Below the pieces are notes generated by a model. It worked only from the letters and a program-made list of their open reading frames with translations. It ran no database searches and had not been told where the DNA came from. The position numbers and the translations under genes are program-made. From an uncultured Anaerotignum sp. (GTDB lineage: Bacteria > Bacillota > Clostridia > Lachnospirales > Anaerotignaceae), in assembly GCA_910578425.1 (NCBI GenBank), contig CAJTQX010000039.1:1-26039 (forward strand): a stretch of DNA of 26,039 bases. The letters are read 5' to 3'. Positions 16,044 to 23,131 of the stretch are shown here, in pieces. Each line of letters opens with the position of its first letter. Position 1 is the stretch's first letter.

Positions 16044-16979
16044 TTGGATATCAGCAGCACAAAACAAAATTATGAAGAAATGCTGACGATCAAGGCGGCC
16101 TGGTATTATTATATGGAAAATCACACCCAGCAGACCATTTCCGACCTGCTCGGCGTCAGCCGCACAAAGGTCGTAAACCTTCTGGAAAAGGCGCGGCAGA
16201 GCGGCGTAGTACAGTTCAGCATCCGGCAGGACGGCTGCCGCCGCATAAAGCTGGAACAGGAGCTGATCGCACGGTTTGGCCTTTCCGATGTGCTGACCTT
16301 TCCCGCCGGCAGAACGCCGACGGAAGCGGATGACAGCCTTGCTCAGGCGGCGGCAATGTACATCCTGCATCATTTGAAGGACGGAACGTTTATCAACATG
16401 GGCTACGGCGGCACAACGCGGCGCGTGCTCAACCGTCTGGCAATGATGGTCGAAAAGCCGCTGAATGTTGTCAGTCTGACGGGCGGCGTCAATTATTACC
16501 TGCCAAACGCGTATTCCAACGTTTTCAACGCAAAGCTGTGGCTGATTCCTTCGCCGCTGGTGCTTTCCAGCAGGGAAACTTTGCAGTCCCTGCAGCAGGA
16601 GCCAAGCGTGCAGGAAATTTACCGCATGATACCGCTGTCCAGCATGAGCGTAGTGGGCATCGGGAGCATGAATGACGATGCAACTATCATACGCAACGGC
16701 ATTTTCAGCAAGAATGATTTTACTGTGCTGCGTTTGCAGGGCGCGGTGGGCGATGTGCTGAGCCATTTTCTGGACAAGGACGGGAACCTGATTTCCGTCA
16801 ACCAGGAGCAGCGGCTGATGAGCACTCCGCTGGAGGACTTGCGGACGCTGGAAAACGTGATAGGCGTGGCGGGCGGGCCGATGAAGGTTGATGCGATATT
16901 GGCCGCGCTGCGCGGGAAGTACCTGGACGTACTCATCACAGACGAAGACACCGCACAGGCGTTACTGGAAAAGAGTTGA
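16044..16979 (+). CDS. lsrR: AI-2 operon transcriptional repressor LsrR (SorC family)
   Basis: 311-residue regulator with an N-terminal helix-turn-helix (about 28-50, TQQTISDLLGVSRTKVVNLLEKA) and a C-terminal sugar-binding domain. Recalled E. coli LsrR aligns in AWYYYMENHTQQTISDLLG, VVSLTGGVNYYL, DDATIIRNG, GAVGDVLSHFLDKDG and GVAGGPMKVDAILAALRG..LITDEDTAQALL. Phospho-AI-2 made by LsrK is the known inducer. The start is a TTG with AAAGGGGTG six bases upstream; the more upstream ATG at 15990 lies at or before the predicted transcription start and has no ribosome site. It is divergent from lsrA, as in enterobacteria, and is followed by a hairpin element and lsrK. Confidence 0.9.
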   Translation: MDISSTKQNYEEMLTIKAAWYYYMENHTQQTISDLLGVSRTKVVNLLEKARQSGVVQFSIRQDGCRRIKLEQELIARFGLSDVLTFPAGRTPTEADDSLAQAAAMYILHHLKDGTFINMGYGGTTRRVLNRLAMMVEKPLNVVSLTGGVNYYLPNAYSNVFNAKLWLIPSPLVLSSRETLQSLQQEPSVQEIYRMIPLSSMSVVGIGSMNDDATIIRNGIFSKNDFTVLRLQGAVGDVLSHFLDKDGNLISVNQEQRLMSTPLEDLRTLENVIGVAGGPMKVDAILAALRGKYLDVLITDEDTAQALLEKS

Positions 16980-16984
16980 AAACC

Positions 16985-17122
16985 GCGGGACGCTGTCCCG
17001 CACCCTGCAAGCCCTTTGAAAAGGGCTTGACCCTAAACCTTATTTTCAACCGCGCATTTGCGCGGTTGCAGAAGGGTCAAGGGATGAAATCCCTTGCAGG
17101 GGTTTGGGGAAAGCGTCCCCAA
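16985..17122. repeat. Chained-hairpin element, symmetric form (lsrR-lsrK gap)
   Basis: Five perfect hairpins starting 5 bases after the lsrR stop: 16985-17001 (GCGGGAC-gct), 17008-17029 (CAAGCCCTT-tgaa), 17047-17068 (CAACCGCGC-attt), 17078-17096 (CAAGGGAT-gaa) and 17104-17122 (TTGGGGA-aagcg). The left and right pairs are inverted copies of one framework (hairpin, ACCC.G, CAAG...CTTG hairpin, ACCC) around the central hairpin. It lies inside the inferred lsrR-lsrK transcript. No gene was found in the 181-base gap. Confidence 0.8.
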
Positions 17123-17160
17123 GGTCTTATCATAAACATAAATTTTAAGGGGGGTACCAC

Positions 17161-18723
17161 ATGGCAAAATATTTGATGGCAGTTGACGCAGGCACAGGCA
17201 GCGTCCGCGCCGTAATCTTCAGCCTTGACGGCACACAGGTTGGCTGTGTGCAGGAGGAATGGACACACCGGGAAGATCCCCGCTGGCCCGGCAGCATGGA
17301 CTTCGACTGGACGACAAACTGGGAGCTTGCCCGCGGCTGCATCCGCGGCGTGCTGAAAGAAACCGGCATCATGCCGGAGGAAATCGCCGCAGTTTCCACC
17401 ACCTGTATGCGCGAGGGCATACTGCTTTATGACAAGGACGGCAATGAAATCTGGGCCTGCGCCAATGTAGACGCGCGCAGCGACGCAGAGGTCGGCGAAC
17501 TCATCCGGCTTGACCCCGAACTGGAAAAAGCCGTTTACAGCAGGAGCGGCGAAACATACGCGCTGGGCGCGCTGCCCCGTCTGCTCTGGGTAAAGAACCA
17601 TATGCCCGAAGTTTACGAAAAAACCGCAACGCTGGGCATGTTCAACGACTGGCTGATTTACAGGCTGACCGGAAAACTTGCCGTAGAGCCGAGCAACGCC
17701 AGCACAACCGGCATCATGGATTTGCAGAGCCGCGACTGGTTCCCTGAGATTGCGGAGAAATGCGGCCTGCGCTCCGACATTTTCCCTCCTGTTGTGGAAT
17801 GCGGCACGAATTTTGCCGTTGTCAGCGCGAAAGGCGCGGCAGATACCGGACTTGCAGAGGGTACGCCCGTTGTTGTCGGCGGCGGCGACTGCCAGCTTGG
17901 CACCATCGGCGTCGGCGCGTGCAGCGAAGGTCAGGCGGCCGTATTCGGCGGCAGCTTCTGGCAATATGAATTTAATACCGCAAGCGGCGCGACAGACCCT
18001 CAGTGTCGTGTGCGCGTAAACTGCCATGCAGTCCCCGGGCTTTGGCAGTATGAAGCACTGGCGTTCAAGCCCGGTATGGTCATGCGTTGGTTCCGCGATG
18101 GGTTCTGTCAATATGAAGTTGCCGAAGCCGAGCGCACAGGCCGCGACCCTTATGACCTGATGAATGAACAGGCGGAAAAAATTCCCGCAGGCAGCTATGG
18201 CATGCTCTGCTGTTTCAGCGATGTTATGAACTTCATCAACTGGAAGCACGCCAGTCCGACTTTCACCAATTTCCAGCTGGAGCCGGAAAAATTCAACCGC
18301 TATACCTTCTACCGCGCGATTTTGGAAAACACTGCGCTGATCGTGCGCGGGCATATCGAACTGGTAAAAGAAGCCACAGGGAATGAGCCGAACGAATTGA
18401 TTTTCGCAGGCGGCGCGGCAAAAAGTCCTCTCTGGTGCCAGATTGTTGCGGATGTGACAGGCAAACCCGTAAAAGTACCCGTAGTAAAAGAGGCTACGGC
18501 GTTGGGCGCGGCCATCCTTGCAGGCTATGGCGTTGGCCTGTATCCCAGCATAGAGGAGGGCGTACGGCAGACTGTAAAATGGGACCGCCGGTTTGAGCCG
18601 AATCCAGATAACTGGGCGGTTTATGACGAGCTTTACAAAAACTGGCTCAAGGTTTATCCGAAGCAGCTTGCGCTCTGCGATGAAAAACTGACCAAAAACA
18701 TGTGGATCGCGCCTGGGCTGTAA
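17161..18723 (+). CDS. lsrK: Autoinducer-2 kinase LsrK
   Basis: 520-residue cytoplasmic FGGY-family kinase that phosphorylates imported AI-2, trapping it in the cell and making the LsrR inducer. Recalled E. coli LsrK aligns end to end: LMAVDAGTGSVRAVIFSLDG (phosphate-binding, D9), SMDFDWTTNWELA, MREGILLYDKDGNEIWACANVDAR, GGGDCQLGTIGVGA (catalytic Asp D243), GMVMRWFRDGFCQYE, FAGGAAKSPLWCQIVADVTGKPV, VVKEATALGAAILAGYG and the C-terminal WIAPGL. AAGGGGGG lies 7 bases before the ATG. Probably co-transcribed with lsrR upstream and the cupin 52 bases downstream. Confidence 0.94.
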   Translation: MAKYLMAVDAGTGSVRAVIFSLDGTQVGCVQEEWTHREDPRWPGSMDFDWTTNWELARGCIRGVLKETGIMPEEIAAVSTTCMREGILLYDKDGNEIWACANVDARSDAEVGELIRLDPELEKAVYSRSGETYALGALPRLLWVKNHMPEVYEKTATLGMFNDWLIYRLTGKLAVEPSNASTTGIMDLQSRDWFPEIAEKCGLRSDIFPPVVECGTNFAVVSAKGAADTGLAEGTPVVVGGGDCQLGTIGVGACSEGQAAVFGGSFWQYEFNTASGATDPQCRVRVNCHAVPGLWQYEALAFKPGMVMRWFRDGFCQYEVAEAERTGRDPYDLMNEQAEKIPAGSYGMLCCFSDVMNFINWKHASPTFTNFQLEPEKFNRYTFYRAILENTALIVRGHIELVKEATGNEPNELIFAGGAAKSPLWCQIVADVTGKPVKVPVVKEATALGAAILAGYGVGLYPSIEEGVRQTVKWDRRFEPNPDNWAVYDELYKNWLKVYPKQLALCDEKLTKNMWIAPGL

Positions 18724-18775
18724 GCATCGGGATATACAGGATAATCATACATAGACATATAAGGAGGATACGCAA

Positions 18776-19126
18776 ATGTTTGTTATCAACGAAAATGAAC
18801 GGGAATACCGTTTCGGGGACAGCGGACCGAAGTACCTCATGAAGGGCCCCCGTTCCAATTTCGCACTGGTGCGTTTCAATCCCGGCGAGGATTTCCAGGC
18901 GCATTACCATAACGTGATGGAGGAAAACTTTTATATTCTGGAAGGCAAGGTAGACATCGTTGTAGATGGGAAAGTGAATACATTGAGCGCGGGCGATATG
19001 ATTCATATTGAACCCGGCGAGGTGCATTATGTCAAGAATGCTTACGACGCGCCTATAAAGATGGTTTCCACGCTTGCGCCGTATCAGGAAGTCGATAAGG
19101 TGAATGTTGACAATCCGGTTTATTAA
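18776..19126 (+). CDS. Small metal-type cupin protein
   Basis: 116-residue single-domain cupin. Motif 1 is complete: H43 and H45 in HYH, E50, and G57 (PGEDFQAHYHNVMEENFYILEG); motif 2 gives the fourth ligand H84 (GDMIHIEPGEVHY). It should bind Fe, Mn or a similar ion and act on a small polar or sugar-like substrate as isomerase, epimerase or dioxygenase. AAGGAGG lies 8 bases before the ATG. It follows lsrK by 52 bases and shares its strong terminator, so it is part of the AI-2 locus. The locus lacks LsrG, the isomerase acting between LsrK and LsrF; this cupin is a candidate replacement, which is inference. Confidence 0.82.
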   Translation: MFVINENEREYRFGDSGPKYLMKGPRSNFALVRFNPGEDFQAHYHNVMEENFYILEGKVDIVVDGKVNTLSAGDMIHIEPGEVHYVKNAYDAPIKMVSTLAPYQEVDKVNVDNPVY

Positions 19127-19133
19127 AATACCG

Positions 19134-19171
19134 GAAACCGCTGTGATTCCTGCCGGAATCACAGCGGTTTC
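19134..19171 (+). terminator. Strong terminator after the lsrRK-cupin operon
   Basis: A perfect 17-base stem: 19134-19150 (GAAACCGCTGTGATTCC) pairs with 19155-19171 over a TGCC loop, followed by a T-rich stretch. GAAA on its left gives a short T-run for the opposite strand, so it may also stop the convergent transcript ending at 19213. Confidence 0.88.
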
Positions 19172-19212
19172 TTATATTCATTTTCATTCAGTTGAAAACG
19201 CCGGAAAACAGC

Positions 19213-19716
19213 TTATGTTATTTTTATCTGCTCCAGCCTGCTGTACACCTCGTCCATATCCATTTCAAACATCCTGCTGCCCTCCTGCACCGGCATAAAA
19301 TAGCGGGCAACTGTTTCCGCGCCAAATTCCTGCTCCAACCGCTCCCATTCCGCAGCCGGATACATACAGAACGCAAGCGTATCGCATACCAGAGAGCCCA
19401 GATAACAGCAAATCCGGTACTTCGGGGCAATATATTTCTGGATACTGATTATTGTGGTATCCCTGTCCATGCAAGCGTCCGCGTAAGGGATTGGCATACA
19501 GACGCCGCCCTTTTTCAGGATTATATCGACGCCCCTCCCCTTATCGGAATCCTTGCATACAAAGTCTATCTTATCCCCATCCGGCAGCCTTTCATTCAAA
19601 TAGCGAATGATATCTTCATCATACTCCCGCCAGTCAATCCAGATGAGGACATCGCTTTCCCAGAACGCATCTTCATATTGTTTCGGCGCAGATAAAAACG
19701 TTTTTATCATCTCCAT
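19213..19716 (-). CDS. Hypothetical protein downstream of LysR
   Basis: 167-residue predicted soluble protein that I do not recognise. It is acidic, with many aromatic residues and six cysteines (three in the pairs and near-pairs YRICCY and SLVCD). There is no signal peptide or membrane segment, though ICCYLGSLVCDTLAFCMY is moderately hydrophobic. GAGGGG lies 6 bases before the ATG. It begins only 18 bases after the stop of the LysR gene at 19735 in the same direction, so the two are very likely one transcript; the protein may therefore be linked to the oxidoreductase regulon rather than to the lsr locus it faces. Confidence 0.7.
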   Translation of the reverse strand: MEMIKTFLSAPKQYEDAFWESDVLIWIDWREYDEDIIRYLNERLPDGDKIDFVCKDSDKGRGVDIILKKGGVCMPIPYADACMDRDTTIISIQKYIAPKYRICCYLGSLVCDTLAFCMYPAAEWERLEQEFGAETVARYFMPVQEGSRMFEMDMDEVYSRLEQIKIT

Positions 19717-19734
19717 TGCAATCCCCTCACCTTT

Positions 19735-20601
19735 TTATAGATGTTTATTTTTCACATACGCGATGAACCGCGCCTGCGCCGGCGTAATGTTCTTATGGGA
19801 CGCGACAGCCATGCCCAGCAGCCTGTGGGAAGGCGGAGACAGCGGCACAGCCTGCACGTTTTCCCCAAGCCCTTCCAATATCAGCTCGCTGAATATGCTG
19901 ACGCCAAGCCCTTTCACGACCATCGACAACACCGCGGAATCATCCGCTTTCACGTCAATAATCTGCGGGGAGGCGTTGGCGTTGTCCAGAACCTCCTGCA
20001 CGTCCCTGTCCATACCGAAGGAAGGCATCAGGAACAGATATTTTTCCAAATCCTTTGTTGGAAAACTCTCTGTAGATTCCAGCTTGATATTCGGCGGAAA
20101 TACGGCATAATGCTCGTCCTCATGCAGCGGGATAAAATCGCAGCGGTATTTCTCATTTTTGCTGACAAAGCCGATATCTATTGTCCCCTCGTACACCCAT
20201 TGGTAAATCTCATCAATATCCCCTACTTTTACATCCAGCGTAATATTGGGCTCCATAGAACGAAATTCCTGCATAAACACCGGAATCCAGTTCCGCGCGA
20301 TACTGGCGTACACACCCAGATGGATACGGTCGCTCACATTGGCGCGCACCGTTTCAATCTCCTGCTCCAGGCGGCGGTTCAGCGCGACATATTTTTTGAA
20401 AAGCGGCAGAAGGCGTTCGCCCTCTTTCGTCAGTTGGACGCCGCGCCGCCCTCTTGTCATCAGTTTCAGCCCTATGCTTTTTTCCAGTGAATCCATCATA
20501 TGTGTCACGCCGGAAGGCGTATACCCGAGAATATCAGCTGCACGCAGAAAGCTGCCCGCTTCTACAGCCGTAATGAAAACCTTTAGTTTATGCGCGTTCA
20601 T
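19735..20601 (-). CDS. LysR family transcriptional regulator (divergent from iorAB)
   Basis: 288-residue regulator with a typical LysR N-terminus (MNAHKLKVFITAVEAGSFLRAADILGYTPSGVTHMMDSLEKSIGL, helix-turn-helix about 18-37) and a substrate-binding effector domain; the region HNKNITPAQARF-like near the end is the usual C-terminal helix. The third of three close starts was chosen: MNAHK has AGAAGG 7 bases upstream, whereas the ATG two codons earlier overlaps that site. It is divergent from iorA and its promoter -35 box overlaps that of iorA, so it probably controls the arylpyruvate oxidoreductase genes. The inducer may be an aromatic acid, but this is not shown by sequence. Confidence 0.9.
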   Translation of the reverse strand: MNAHKLKVFITAVEAGSFLRAADILGYTPSGVTHMMDSLEKSIGLKLMTRGRRGVQLTKEGERLLPLFKKYVALNRRLEQEIETVRANVSDRIHLGVYASIARNWIPVFMQEFRSMEPNITLDVKVGDIDEIYQWVYEGTIDIGFVSKNEKYRCDFIPLHEDEHYAVFPPNIKLESTESFPTKDLEKYLFLMPSFGMDRDVQEVLDNANASPQIIDVKADDSAVLSMVVKGLGVSIFSELILEGLGENVQAVPLSPPSHRLLGMAVASHKNITPAQARFIAYVKNKHL

Positions 20602-20656
20602 GTACATGCCTTCTTTCTGCAATATCTGTTTTTATATGACAACTTCTCACATCAAT

Positions 20657-20685
20657 AGTATAGATTGTCGCTTTATTTTTGTCAA
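20657..20685 (-). promoter_or_regulatory. Sigma-A promoter of the LysR gene
   Basis: On the minus strand: TTGACA (20685-20680), 17 bases, TATACT (20662-20657). The -35 box overlaps that of the divergent iorA promoter, so only one polymerase can bind at a time. Confidence 0.8.
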
Positions 20686-20706
20686 GTTTTCCGTTATATT
20701 TAATAC
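20679..20706 (+). promoter_or_regulatory. Probable iorA promoter
   Basis: TTGTCA (20679-20684), 16-base spacer, TAATAC (20701-20706). Weaker than the opposing LysR promoter with which it shares five bases; a weak core suits activation by LysR. Confidence 0.55.
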
Positions 20707-20767
20707 ATAAGGAACAAAAAGAACAATAATCACCAAAAACCACAATATAAAAAAGGAGGCACTAGCG

Positions 20768-22549
20768 ATGATGAACAAAGTAATCATGAGCGGCGACGAA
20801 GCTGTCGCACGCGGCGTCTATGAAGCCGGCTGTCACGTTGCAGCGGCTTACCCCGGTACACCCAGCACAGAAATTCTGGAAAACATCGGTGAGCTTTACA
20901 AGGACGACATCTACTGCGAATGGGCAACAAATGAAAAGGTTGCGGCAGAGGTTGCAGCAGGCGCGTCCATCGGCGGCGCACGCGCGATCTGCGCAATGAA
21001 GCACGTTGGCATGAACGTTGCGGCTGACCCTATTTTCACAATGGGCTATGCGGGCGTAAACGGCGGCATGGTAATCGTTTCCGCGGATGACCCCGGCTGC
21101 CACAGTTCCCAGAACGAACAGGACAACCGTCTGTATGCTCCCCACGCAAAACTGGGCATGATGGAGCCCTCCGATTCTCAGGAATGCAAGGACTTCACCA
21201 TTGCGGCATTTGAACTGAGCGAACGCTTCGATATTCCCGTAATGCTGCGCATGACAACACGCGTATGCCATTCCAAAGGGCTTGTAGAACAGGGCGTCCG
21301 CGCATCTGTTCCTGTAAAGACCTATGAGCGGAAAGTAGACAAATTCGCAATGCTCCCCGCTACCGCAAGAAAACGCCACGCAATCCGCGAACAGTTGCTT
21401 GTGGAAATGGAAGCATACAGCAACGCATGTCCTTATAACCGCGTTGAAAACGCGAAGGACGACAAAATCGGCATCATTACATCCGGCATCTCTTACCAGC
21501 ATGCCCGCGAAGTTTTCGGCGACGATGCAAACTATCTGAAACTTGGTCTGACATACCCTCTGCCGAGAGATCTGATCAAAGGTTTTGCAGAACGTATGGA
21601 AACTCTGTATGTCATTGAAGAAAATGATCCATACTTAGAGAATGCAGTGCGTGCACTGGGCTTCGACTGCATCGGCAAGGATAAAATCCCCATCTGCGGC
21701 GAGCTGAATGCGGAAATCGTTCGTTCCGCACTCAAAGGCGGCGATAAGGAAGCATCCTGTAATGTTCCTGTGGAGGCTCCTCCCCGCCCGCCCGTTCTCT
21801 GCGCAGGCTGCCCGCACCGCGGCTTCTTCTACACCATCAGCAAGAACCTTAAGAAAATCGTTCCCGTTGGCGATATCGGCTGCTACGCGCTTGGCGTAAA
21901 CGCACCGCTGAACGGCTTTGATTTCTCCATCTGCATGGGCGCAGGGCTTTCCTCCATCATCGGTCTGGCACAGGCTCTGAAAATGCAGGGAGATTCCCGC
22001 AAGGCTCTGGGTATGGTCGGCGATTCCACATTCTTCCACACAGGGCTGAACTCCCTGATTGACGTCATCAGCTCCGAAGCAAACGTTATCGCATGTATTC
22101 TGGATAACTCCATCACAGCTATGACAGGCCATCAGGAGAACCCCGGCACAGCGAAAAACCTTATGGGCCAGCCTTCCCCTGTGGTAGACCTTGTGGCTCT
22201 GGTTCGCGCGACAGGCATCAGCGAGGACCGTATCCGCATCGTAGATCCGCTTGATCTGGACGCAATGCAGGCTGCTCTCGATGCTGCAATCGAGATTTCC
22301 GGTCCTTTCATCATCATTACAAAACGCCCCTGCGCGCTGATTAAAGACGTAATCAAAGCAAATGCAGGCAAGCACTGCGTCATCCACGCAGATAAATGTA
22401 AAGGCTGCAAACAGTGCATGAAGATCACCTGCCCGGCAATCGCCTTCCAGGACGGCCGCGCGGTTATCGCAGACCCCGCATCCTGCACCGGCTGCGGTCT
22501 GTGCCAGCAAATGTGTAAATTCGGAGCGATTGAAAAGGTGGGTGAATGA
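20768..22549 (+). CDS. iorA: Indolepyruvate:ferredoxin oxidoreductase alpha subunit
   Basis: 593-residue catalytic subunit of an oxygen-sensitive cytoplasmic enzyme that oxidises arylpyruvates (from Trp, Phe, Tyr) with CoA to arylacetyl-CoA, CO2 and reduced ferredoxin. The N-terminal pyrimidine domain starts MSGDEAVARGVYEAG..AYPGTPSTEI. The TPP-binding domain shows CAGCPHRG (355-362), GDIGCYALG, GDSTFFHTGLNSL (from 418) and DNSITAMTGHQENPG. Two 4Fe-4S clusters follow at the C-terminus: C544, C547, C550, C555 and C573, C576, C579, C583. AAAGGAGG lies about 9 bases before the first of two ATGs. One base separates its stop from iorB. Confidence 0.93.
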   Translation: MMNKVIMSGDEAVARGVYEAGCHVAAAYPGTPSTEILENIGELYKDDIYCEWATNEKVAAEVAAGASIGGARAICAMKHVGMNVAADPIFTMGYAGVNGGMVIVSADDPGCHSSQNEQDNRLYAPHAKLGMMEPSDSQECKDFTIAAFELSERFDIPVMLRMTTRVCHSKGLVEQGVRASVPVKTYERKVDKFAMLPATARKRHAIREQLLVEMEAYSNACPYNRVENAKDDKIGIITSGISYQHAREVFGDDANYLKLGLTYPLPRDLIKGFAERMETLYVIEENDPYLENAVRALGFDCIGKDKIPICGELNAEIVRSALKGGDKEASCNVPVEAPPRPPVLCAGCPHRGFFYTISKNLKKIVPVGDIGCYALGVNAPLNGFDFSICMGAGLSSIIGLAQALKMQGDSRKALGMVGDSTFFHTGLNSLIDVISSEANVIACILDNSITAMTGHQENPGTAKNLMGQPSPVVDLVALVRATGISEDRIRIVDPLDLDAMQAALDAAIEISGPFIIITKRPCALIKDVIKANAGKHCVIHADKCKGCKQCMKITCPAIAFQDGRAVIADPASCTGCGLCQQMCKFGAIEKVGE

Positions 22550-22550
22550 T

Positions 22551-23120
22551 ATGACAAAAAATATCTTATTAGTTGGCGTTGGCGGTCAGGGTACAATCCT
22601 GATTTCCAAAATTCTGAGCGTTGGCCTCGTACAGAAGGGCTATGACGTAAAAATGAGCGAAATTCATGGCATGAGCCAGCGCGGCGGCAGCGTAACCACC
22701 CAGATCAAATACGGCGAAAAGGTTTACGCGCCCAACATTGGTGAAGGCGAAGCTGATATCATTATTTCTTTTGAAAAAACAGAAACCATCCGCGCCCTGC
22801 CTTATCTGAAAAAAGGCGGCACAGTCATTACGGACGTACATGAGATCTATTCCATGCCCGTACTGACAGGCACAGTGGAATATCCCCATGACGCGATCGA
22901 CGTGCTGGAAAAATCCATTCCCAACGTAATGGTCGTAAAAGCTGCGGAGGTTGCGCAGAAGCTGGGGAATACACGTGCGCAGAACATTGTCCTGCTGGGC
23001 GCGCTGGTTAAGAGCATGAAACTGGACGACATCGACTGGGAGCCCATCGTTGCGCAGTTTGTGCCCGCAAAAGCGAAGGACGTCAATATTGCGGCGTTCC
23101 GCGCAGGTTTTGAAATGTAA
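22551..23120 (+). CDS. iorB: Indolepyruvate:ferredoxin oxidoreductase beta subunit
   Basis: 189-residue gamma-domain-type subunit that partners IorA. Family marks are NILLVGVGGQGTILISKIL at the N-terminus and SEIHGMSQRGGSVTTQIKYG (about 43-62), with IISFEKTETIRALPYL further on. The start at MTKNILLV is placed one base past the iorA stop with AAAAGGTGGG upstream, so translation is coupled. Subunit size matches two-gene IOR enzymes. The next gene, a CoA-transferase, begins 12 bases after its stop. Confidence 0.93.
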   Translation: MTKNILLVGVGGQGTILISKILSVGLVQKGYDVKMSEIHGMSQRGGSVTTQIKYGEKVYAPNIGEGEADIIISFEKTETIRALPYLKKGGTVITDVHEIYSMPVLTGTVEYPHDAIDVLEKSIPNVMVVKAAEVAQKLGNTRAQNIVLLGALVKSMKLDDIDWEPIVAQFVPAKAKDVNIAAFRAGFEM

Positions 23121-23131
23121 GGAGGACCTTT

